Notes under the pieces: model-generated
Databases searched by the model: none
Told to the model about the DNA's origin: nothing
Seen by the model: the letters and a program-made list of their open reading frames with translations, nothing else
Shown here: piece after piece, positions 18,082-24,065 of the stretch
Layout of the letters: each line of letters starts with the position of its first letter
Numbering within the stretch: position 1 is the stretch's first letter
Program-made: the position numbers and the translations under genes
Source of the DNA: Actinocatenispora comari
GTDB taxonomy: Bacteria > Actinomycetota > Actinomycetes > Mycobacteriales > Micromonosporaceae
DNA: 64,000 nt
Assembly (NCBI RefSeq): GCF_017312725.1
Contig: NZ_BOPO01000002.1
Span: forward strand, 62,001 to 126,000
Direction of reading: 5' to 3'

Positions 18082-19452
18082 ATGGAATTCGAACATCGAC
18101 GCGGTGTCGTGCTGCTCGCGCTGGTCGCGGCGTTCATGGTCTTCGTGGACGGGACGATCGTGACCGTCGCCCTGCCGCAGCTCGCCGCGCACCTGCACGC
18201 CTCCCGCAGCGAACTGGAATGGGCGGTCAACGCGTACACGCTGTCGTTCGCCGCGACGATGCTCGCCGCCGGTGCGATCACCGACGTACTCGGGGCCAAG
18301 CGCACGTTCGTCGCCGGACTGCTGGTCTTCGGCGCGTCCTCCGCGGTCTGCGCCGCCGCCGGGTCGATGACCGCGCTCGACCTGGCCCGGCTGGCCCAGG
18401 GTGCGGGCGCCGCGCTGCTGCTGCCCAGCGCGCTGGTGCTGGCGACCGCGTCCGCCCCTGACGAGCGGACCCGGCACCGGCTCGTCGGCGCCTGGACCGC
18501 CGCCGGCGGCGTCGGCATGGCGGCCGGGCCACTGCTCGGCGGCGTCCTGGTCGCGGCGGCCGGCTGGCGCGCGGTGTTCGCGGTCAACGTGGTCATCGCG
18601 GTGCCGGCCGTGCTCTGGAGCCTGCGCACGATGCCCGCCGTACCGCGCCGTGGGCGGCGCTTCGACACCGCCGGCATGCTCGCCGCCACCGTGACGATCG
18701 GCGCTCTGGTGTACGCGTTCATCGAGGCGCCGACGCGCGGCTGGGCCAACCCGGCGGTCGTCGCCGCCGCCGCGCTGGCACTGGCCGGGCTGGTCGGCTT
18801 CGTCCGCGCCGAGCGGACCGCACGCACCCCGCTGCTGCCGCCGCGCCTGTACGCCGACCGGGGCTTCGCCACCAGCGCCGGCCAGGGCGCGCTGTTCAAC
18901 TTCACCTTCTACGGGCTGCTGTTCGCGCTGAGCCTGCTGCTGCAACAGGGCCGCGGGCTCGACCCGCTGCGCAGCGGGCTGCTGTTCCTGCCGCTGACCG
19001 GCCTCATCTCGATCGGCAGCCTGTGCGCCGCGCCGCTCGCGCAGCGGCTGGGCCGCCGCGGCGTACTCGGCCTCGGGCAGCTCGCGCTCACGGTGACGCT
19101 GCTCGCGGTGGCCTGGGCGAGTACCGCCGGCGGGCTCTGGCCGCTCGCGGTCGCGCTGCTGCCGGCCGGGTTCTTCGCCGGGCTGCTCGTACCGACGATG
19201 ACCTCGCAGTCGATCGCCGCGGTGCCGCCCGATCTGCACGGCGCGGCGTCCGCGGCCTTCAACACCTCCCGGCAGGTGGGCGCCGCGATCGGCGTCGCGA
19301 CGTTCGGTCCGTTGCTCGGCGCCGGCGCCGACCTCACCGGCGGGTTCGTGACCTGCGTGAGCATCGGTGCCGCCGCGACGGCGCTGATGCTGCTGCTGAC
19401 CGCGGCGGCCCGACCGGCCGCGACACCCGCCCGGGTTGATGTCGGGCGGTGA
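18082..19452 (+). CDS. MFS transporter, DHA2-type drug/proton antiporter
   Basis: The product is 456 residues with about fourteen hydrophobic segments. Motif D1 of the DHA2 family is seen in FMVFVDGTIVTVALPQLA, and the loop AGAITDVLGAKRTFVAG matches motif A. QGAGAALLLPSALVLATA and AAGPLLGGVLVAAAGWRAVF correspond to motifs B and C of exporters. These proteins expel antibiotics, dyes or natural products by proton exchange. The start has no Shine-Dalgarno, and a -10 box six bases upstream points to a leaderless transcript. The perfect palindrome just ahead suggests control by a regulator not encoded next to it. Confidence 0.9.
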   Translation: MEFEHRRGVVLLALVAAFMVFVDGTIVTVALPQLAAHLHASRSELEWAVNAYTLSFAATMLAAGAITDVLGAKRTFVAGLLVFGASSAVCAAAGSMTALDLARLAQGAGAALLLPSALVLATASAPDERTRHRLVGAWTAAGGVGMAAGPLLGGVLVAAAGWRAVFAVNVVIAVPAVLWSLRTMPAVPRRGRRFDTAGMLAATVTIGALVYAFIEAPTRGWANPAVVAAAALALAGLVGFVRAERTARTPLLPPRLYADRGFATSAGQGALFNFTFYGLLFALSLLLQQGRGLDPLRSGLLFLPLTGLISIGSLCAAPLAQRLGRRGVLGLGQLALTVTLLAVAWASTAGGLWPLAVALLPAGFFAGLLVPTMTSQSIAAVPPDLHGAASAAFNTSRQVGAAIGVATFGPLLGAGADLTGGFVTCVSIGAAATALMLLLTAAARPAATPARVDVGR

Positions 19453-19462
19453 TGATGGGCCG

Positions 19463-19545
19463 ATGGGCGTTGCGAGCGTGACGGTCGCGATGCCGGTCTC
19501 GGACCTGGCGGCCGCCCGATCCTGGTACGACCCGGTCCTGGTCGC
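19463..19545 (+). pseudogene. N-terminal remnant of a VOC-family gene
   Basis: From ATG 19463 the frame reads MGVASVTVAMPVSDLAAAR then SWYDPVL, an unmistakable start of a vicinal oxygen chelate domain. Similarity is lost after about 27 codons, and the frame then runs into the end of the convergent AhpD-like gene at 19596. The rest of a normal 120-residue domain is missing. This looks like a deletion that joined the 5' end of a VOC gene to the AhpD-like gene. Confidence 0.6.
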
Positions 19546-19595
19546 CGCACGCCCGACACGGCGCGGGACGGCGGTCGCCGTCCCGCGCCGCTCGG

Positions 19596-20066
19596 TCAGC
19601 CGAGCTGGCCGGCCTGGTAGCTGCCGCCGACCTGGCGGGTGATGACGTTGAGCCGGTTGAACGTGTTGATCAACGCGATCTGCGCGACCAGCGCCGCCAG
19701 CTGCTCGTCGTCGTAGTGCTTGGCCGCGTTGCGCCACACCTCCTCGTCGACGCCGGCGCTGTCGGCCAGCCGGGTGCCCTGCTCGGCGAGTTCCAGCGCG
19801 GCGCGTTCGGCCTCGGTGAACACGCTCGCCTCGCGCCAGCAGGCGACCAGGTTGAGCCGTACCGAGGTCTCCCCCGCCGCGATCGCCTCCTTGGTGTGCA
19901 TGTCGAGGCAGGGCGCGCACCCGTTGATCTGGCTGGCCCGGATGTCGACCAGGTTCAGCGTCGCCTCCGGTACCGACGTTTCGGTGATGGCGCGGTGCGA
20001 CGCGACGAAGTGCTTGACGAGCTTCGGACCGAGTTCGGTGGCCATGATGTCGAGTCGTGCCTGCAT
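19596..20066 (-). CDS. AhpD-like carboxymuconolactone decarboxylase-family protein
   Basis: The product is 156 residues. The AhpD-type redox motif is present as NGCAPCLDMHTKEA (CxxC followed by His), with ETSVRLNLVACWREASVFTEAERAALELAE typical of the family. Members reduce peroxides through the cysteine pair and serve in oxidative defence. The ATG at 20066 is preceded by GAGGAGATCATC. In many actinomycetes such a gene sits directly beside an ECF41 sigma factor and is its target. Here the likely partner at 21391 is 1.3 kb away, with a secreted-protein gene in between. Confidence 0.88.
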   Translation of the reverse strand: MQARLDIMATELGPKLVKHFVASHRAITETSVPEATLNLVDIRASQINGCAPCLDMHTKEAIAAGETSVRLNLVACWREASVFTEAERAALELAEQGTRLADSAGVDEEVWRNAAKHYDDEQLAALVAQIALINTFNRLNVITRQVGGSYQAGQLG

Positions 20067-20191
20067 GATGATCTCCTCGTTTCGATGTGCTTCAACTACC
20101 CGACGAAGCAGCGACCCGAGACGTAACGCCGGCACCCTGCGCGGCGGGGTTCGGCTCCGGCCCGGCCGACGGATCACCGCTCGCGCCGGGA

Positions 20192-20217
20192 ATCCGGCGC
20201 GGGTTCCCGCGCCGGAT
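20192..20217. repeat. Perfect 12-bp-arm inverted repeat
   Basis: ATCCGGCGCGGG at 20192-20203 and CCCGCGCCGGAT at 20206-20217 pair perfectly around TT. It lies between two divergent genes, so it is not a normal terminator position. It may be a regulatory hairpin, a leftover of an insertion, or an insulator between the AhpD-like and secreted-protein promoters. Confidence 0.6.
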
Positions 20218-20230
20218 GGCGGCACTCACC

Positions 20231-20283
20231 ATCGACCGACGTCGATTCTCGGGACCAATCGGAATGCACCGCGCGGGTAGCAT
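20231..20283 (+). promoter_or_regulatory. Possible promoter/operator of the secreted-protein gene
   Basis: ATCGAC at 20231-20236 and GTCGAT at 20241-20246 form an inverted repeat with a four-base gap. TAGCAT at 20278-20283 could be a -10 box, placing the RNA start about 27 bases ahead of the ATG at 20317. The -35 is unclear. Confidence 0.4.
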
Positions 20284-20316
20284 GACCGCACCAGAAACAG
20301 GGCAGGAGGACCAGGA

Positions 20317-21339
20317 ATGAGAATACTCGGACGCGCAGGTGCCGCGGCGGTGGCGGCCGCTGCGCTGGTCGCGGTCGGATTCGCCGGCATGTCCCCGGCC
20401 TCGGCCGAGGGGGCCGGTGCACACTCCGGCTCGACGACGGCCGCCCGAAACGCCTCGGTCGTGCGACCCGCGGCCAGCACCGGTTACTTCAACACCTACA
20501 CGACCATGGCGACGCTCGGCAACGCGAACAGCTGTTACGCGACCGAGGGGTTCGCCGTCGGGTCCAGCTACACCTATTCGGTGAAGATCAACGGCGACGA
20601 GAACAGGGCCGTCATCTACCGCACCCGGATGAGCGACGGCAGCACCACGCTGATGAAGAACGGCGACAACGGCACGACGTACGCGACCTATCTGGGCCAC
20701 GCGAACGACGTCGTGTTGAGCTCGACCAACGGTAACTACTACATGTTCATCGTGACGATGAAGGCCGGCAGCACCAGCGTGGTGAAGCTCAAGTACGTCA
20801 GCACCACCTTCTACAAGGTGGGCAGCTACACGATCAAGTACAACGGCACGAACCACTCCATGTCCGGGGTGAAGATCACCAGCAAGACCTCCAGCACCAT
20901 CAACTTCCTGTTCAAGAGCGGCCGGAACTTCTACCGCGGCACGCTGCCGTTGAACGCCTCGACCGGGACCATCAATCTGACCTCCGCGTTCACCCTCGAC
21001 GTCGCGCACGCGAAGGTGAACGGCAAGACCATCTCGAACATCTCCTCGTTCGTGACCCAGGGGTACAGCTACCGCAGCAACGCGATCTACTTCCCGATGA
21101 CCTACAAGAACGTCAGCATCGTTCTCGTGTACCGCAACATCTCCTCCGCGTCGGGCACCATCAACGCGGCCAGTGACCTGTCGTTCCGGATCACCTCCAG
21201 CGCCTACCCGACCCTCTTCGAGATCGAGAGCGTCGGGGTCGGCCCCAACGACCATCTCTGGTTCGCCACCAACCGGAAGACGTCGTCGAGCGACACCTCG
21301 CACGACGGCGTGCACTACTTCAACGGCTACACCGCCTGA
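20317..21339 (+). CDS. Secreted protein, possibly helveticin-J-like fold
   Basis: The product is 340 residues. A Sec signal peptide (MRILGRAGAAAVAAAALVAV, ending at SPASAEG near residue 31) is followed by a Ser/Thr/Asn/Tyr-rich domain with no Cys pair beyond one cysteine in NSCYATEGFAVG. Short beta-strand repeats suggest a propeller or sandwich. The pairs TQGYSYRSNAIYFPM and FEIESVGVGPNDHLWFATN resemble, to my eye, the conserved IQGYD and EVESI blocks of helveticin J, a class III bacteriocin; this is a weak inference. AGGAGG precedes the start. Base composition is far less GC-rich than its neighbours (about half GC in 20701-20760), which points to horizontal transfer or a different selection regime. 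Confidence 0.6.
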   Translation: MRILGRAGAAAVAAAALVAVGFAGMSPASAEGAGAHSGSTTAARNASVVRPAASTGYFNTYTTMATLGNANSCYATEGFAVGSSYTYSVKINGDENRAVIYRTRMSDGSTTLMKNGDNGTTYATYLGHANDVVLSSTNGNYYMFIVTMKAGSTSVVKLKYVSTTFYKVGSYTIKYNGTNHSMSGVKITSKTSSTINFLFKSGRNFYRGTLPLNASTGTINLTSAFTLDVAHAKVNGKTISNISSFVTQGYSYRSNAIYFPMTYKNVSIVLVYRNISSASGTINAASDLSFRITSSAYPTLFEIESVGVGPNDHLWFATNRKTSSSDTSHDGVHYFNGYTA

Positions 21340-21390
21340 CGGCCCCCGCGCCGGCGGCCGCGACGCCGTGTCGATCACGTGGCTCGATCG

Positions 21391-22272
21391 TCACCCGTCC
21401 CGGCCGCCGGGCAGGTCGATCGTGGCGAGCCGGGCGGGATCGCTGACCGACACGATCTCGACGATGCGGCCGCCGGCGACCGTGCAGGCCATCACCCCGA
21501 CCAGCCGCCCGTTCGGCGCCCGTACCACGATGCCGGGCTCGCCGTTGACCAGCGCGCGGCTGGCGTCCACCGAGGTACGCCCGCCGAGCCGGGCCCGCTC
21601 GGCGACCTCGGCCGCGCCGTGCCGGACCGCCACGCCGCGGCTGGAGTGCACGGTCCACCGCACGTCCGGGTCGAGCACCCGCAGCAGCCCGTCGAAGTCA
21701 CCGTCCCGGGAGGCGGCCAGGAACGCGTCGACCACCTGCCACTGCCGCCGCCGGTCGTCGGTCGGCCGGGGCGTGCCCTGCACCTTGCGCCGGGCCCGGC
21801 TGGCCAGCATCTTCGCCGCGTCGGCGGACCGGTCGAGAATCCGGCCGATCTCGTCGAACGGCATCGCGAACATGTCGTGCAGTACGAACGCCAACCGCTC
21901 GGCCGGGCCGAGCGTGTCCAGCACCACCAGCAGCGCCAGCCCGACCGACTCGGCCAGTACCGCCTCGTCCGCTGGCTGCTCGTCGTCGTCCTCGGTCACC
22001 ACGAACTCCGGCAGCCGCTGCTCGTACGACAGCTCGGGGTGCGCGGTGCGGGCGCGCAGCAGGTCGATGCAGATCCGGCCGACCACGGTGGTCAGCCAGC
22101 CGGCCAGGTTGTCGATCGCCTCGGCGTCCTGCCGGCCGAGCCGCAGCCACGCCTCCTGCACCGCGTCCTCGGCGTCGGCCCGCGACCCGAGCATCCGGTA
22201 CGCGACCGCCACCAACCGCCCGCGCTGCCGCTCGAAGGCCGCCGCGAGCGTCTCCGGCCCCGTCCCCGCCAT
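21391..22272 (-). CDS. sigJ-like: ECF41-type sigma factor with SnoaL-like C-terminus
   Basis: The product is 293 residues. Region 2 is seen in RMLGSRADAEDAVQEAWLRL and NLAGWLTTVVGRICIDLLRAR, and region 4 in MFAMPFDEIGRILDRSADAAKMLASRARRKVQ. The C-terminal 110 residues form a SnoaL-like fold (VVDAFLAASRDGDFDGLLRVLDPDVRW) ending in VSDPARLATI, the position of the NPDKL-type motif that tunes ECF41 activity. The interdomain YEQRLPEFVV matches the WLPEP-like linker. No anti-sigma factor is needed in this group. Its normal target is a carboxymuconolactone decarboxylase-family gene; the candidate lies at 19596. GGAGGAAGG precedes the ATG. Confidence 0.9.
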   Translation of the reverse strand: MAGTGPETLAAAFERQRGRLVAVAYRMLGSRADAEDAVQEAWLRLGRQDAEAIDNLAGWLTTVVGRICIDLLRARTAHPELSYEQRLPEFVVTEDDDEQPADEAVLAESVGLALLVVLDTLGPAERLAFVLHDMFAMPFDEIGRILDRSADAAKMLASRARRKVQGTPRPTDDRRRQWQVVDAFLAASRDGDFDGLLRVLDPDVRWTVHSSRGVAVRHGAAEVAERARLGGRTSVDASRALVNGEPGIVVRAPNGRLVGVMACTVAGGRIVEIVSVSDPARLATIDLPGGRDG

Positions 22273-22334
22273 GGTGTTACCTTCCTCCGCACGTTCCGTC
22301 ATGACCATGACGGGTACCGGCCGGCGAAGGTAAC

Positions 22335-22355
22335 GGATTCGCCGAACGCGAATCC
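22335..22355. promoter_or_regulatory. Inverted repeat between two divergent sigma genes
   Basis: GGATTCG at 22335-22341 and CGAATCC at 22349-22355 are perfect arms around seven bases. A smaller repeat with arms GTCATG and CATGAC lies at 22298-22311. Both are in the 164-bp gap between ECF41 and the next ECF sigma gene and may be operator sites. Confidence 0.5.
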
Positions 22356-22436
22356 TTTCCCGGCCCCGGGCGCTCTTGTCCCGGACGGATCGAACGCGGG
22401 TCGCCGGGCGGCGCGCACGGGGCACGGGAGGCGGCG

Positions 22437-22997
22437 TTGGCCGGGCCGGGTTGGGCAAGCAGGCAGCTGATCGAGGCCGCGCAGGCCGGTGACCTCGACT
22501 CGCTCACCGCCGTGGTGCACGGCGCCCACCCGCACGTCCGGCGCTTCGCCGAGCACCTGTGCGCCACCAGCCAGGACGCCGAGGACGCGGCGCAGGAGGC
22601 GCTGATCGTGCTGTACCGCAGGATCGGCACCCTGCGCGCCACCGCGGCCCTCACGTCGTGGATGTTCCGGATCGTCCGGAACGAGTGCCTGCGCCGGGCC
22701 CGGACCTGGCGCCGCGAGATCCCGGCCGAGGCCGTCGACCGGCCCGCGCCGGTCGGCTCGGCCGAGGAGCAGGCGCTGGACCGGCTCGACGCCGAGCGGG
22801 TCGCCGCGGCGATCCGGGCGCTGCCGGAGACCCAGCGGCGGGTACTGATCCTGCGCGACGTGCTGGGCCACCCGGGGGGCGCGGTCGCCGAGTCGCTCGG
22901 GCTCAGCACCGCGGCGATGAAGTCCCAGCTGCACCGGGCCCGTACGGCTCTGCGCCGGAACCTGCGCGACAGCGGCACCGGTGCCGGGCGCGGCTGA
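22437..22997 (+). CDS. ECF RNA polymerase sigma factor
   Basis: The product is 186 residues, a normal length for a minimal ECF sigma. Region 2 is QDAEDAAQEALIVLYRRIGTL and LTSWMFRIVRNECLRRAR; region 4 is LPETQRRVLILRDVLGHPGGAVAESLGLSTAAMKSQLHRART. The TTG start at 22437 is supported by GGGAGG at 22426-22431, five bases upstream. No anti-sigma gene is adjacent. It is followed after 76 bases by a redoxin gene on the same strand, which suggests that it answers oxidative or thiol stress. Confidence 0.88.
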   Translation: MAGPGWASRQLIEAAQAGDLDSLTAVVHGAHPHVRRFAEHLCATSQDAEDAAQEALIVLYRRIGTLRATAALTSWMFRIVRNECLRRARTWRREIPAEAVDRPAPVGSAEEQALDRLDAERVAAAIRALPETQRRVLILRDVLGHPGGAVAESLGLSTAAMKSQLHRARTALRRNLRDSGTGAGRG

Positions 22998-23073
22998 CCG
23001 CCCGATCCGTCGTCGTACCCGGCCCGCCGCCCGCGTTCCGCGGCGGGCCGCCATCGAGGGAAGGAAGCTCGTC

Positions 23074-23562
23074 ATGCTCGCCATCGGATCGCCGGCCCCG
23101 GACCTGACGTTCGAGGACACCACCGGCCGCCCCGTCCGCCTGTCGGACCACCGCGGACACCCGGTCCTGCTGTACTTCCTGCGCTCCACCACCTGCCCGG
23201 TGTGCAACCGGCACGTCCGGGACCTGGCCGCGCACGCGGCGCGGCTGGCCGGCGTCCGCGTCCTGCTGGTGGTACCGGAGGACCGCGGCACGGCCGCGGC
23301 GTGGCGGGCCCGACGCGACGTCGGGTTCCCCGTGCTCGTCGGCCGCGGCGACCGCCCGCACCAGCGGGTCGGCCTGGACCGCAGGCTCTTCGGCACCCTG
23401 CAGCAGTCCGGCACGGTACTGCTGGACGCTGCCGGCACGGTTCGCCACCTGCGTGCCGCCACGGTCCCGACCGGCGGGTACGACCGGGCCGGCGTCCTCG
23501 CCGCGGTCGACGCGCTGCGCACCGACGACGCCACCGGGGCGCGGGACGGGACGGTCTGCTAG
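23074..23562 (+). CDS. Redoxin / AhpC-TSA-like peroxiredoxin
   Basis: The product is 162 residues with a thioredoxin fold opening IGSPAPDLTFEDTTGRPVRLSDHRGHPVLLYF. The active site is RSTTCPVCNRHVRDL, where a peroxidatic Cys is followed by a second Cys three residues on. The C-terminus has GTVLLDAAGTVRHLRAA. Such proteins reduce peroxides or act as thiol oxidoreductases in the cytoplasm. The ATG at 23074 is preceded by GAGGGAAGGAAG. It lies directly behind an ECF sigma factor, in probable operon with it, and is its likely target. Confidence 0.85.
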   Translation: MLAIGSPAPDLTFEDTTGRPVRLSDHRGHPVLLYFLRSTTCPVCNRHVRDLAAHAARLAGVRVLLVVPEDRGTAAAWRARRDVGFPVLVGRGDRPHQRVGLDRRLFGTLQQSGTVLLDAAGTVRHLRAATVPTGGYDRAGVLAAVDALRTDDATGARDGTVC

Positions 23563-23571
23563 AACGGCGGG

Positions 23572-24051
23572 GTGCGCAGCTCCGAGTGGTACGACCTGCC
23601 CCAGCCGGCCCGCGGCATCGCCGAGGCGACCGTCGCCGCGGTGACCGCGGCCCGCGACACCGACGCCGACGGGTACCGGGTGGCGACCGCGCGGCTGGCC
23701 GGGCACCAGGCCGAGCAGGTCGGCATCGTGGCCGGCGAGACGGTGCGGCTGCTGCTGGAGGACCGCTACCCGGACGGGCTGACCGGCGACGACCTGCGCG
23801 CCGTGCTCACCGACTGCGCGGGCGCGGCCGGCTGGTACCCGGAGTTCGATCCGACCGTGGCGATGACGTTGATCGCCGGCGCGCTGGGCGTGCACGAGGC
23901 CGACGGCGAACCGTTGCCGCTGGATCCGGCCGGGGCGGCCGGGCACGGCCCGCTGCTGATCGCCCGGCTGGCCACCGGCGCGCCGCACCCGCTCACCGGC
24001 TATCTCCGCGCCGCGCTGGCCGAGATCGCCCGCACCGAGACGATGGACTGA
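23572..24051 (+). CDS. Conserved hypothetical protein
   Basis: The product is 159 residues, acidic and mostly helical, with EWYDLPQPARGIAEATVAAV near the start and GWYPEFDPTVAMTLIAGALGV in the middle. I do not recognise a family, and no signal peptide or membrane segment is present. The GTG at 23572 follows the redoxin stop by nine bases. TAGAAC lies exactly six bases before the start, so a leaderless transcript of its own is possible as well as readthrough from the redoxin gene. Confidence 0.65.
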   Translation: MRSSEWYDLPQPARGIAEATVAAVTAARDTDADGYRVATARLAGHQAEQVGIVAGETVRLLLEDRYPDGLTGDDLRAVLTDCAGAAGWYPEFDPTVAMTLIAGALGVHEADGEPLPLDPAGAAGHGPLLIARLATGAPHPLTGYLRAALAEIARTETMD

Positions 24052-24065
24052 CCGGCGAGCGGCAC

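Noticed and set aside
20067-20120. ECF41-type promoter (TGTCACA-N16-CGTC) ahead of the AhpD-like gene
   Set aside because: A CGTC is present on the minus strand, but the bases at the -35 position match poorly.
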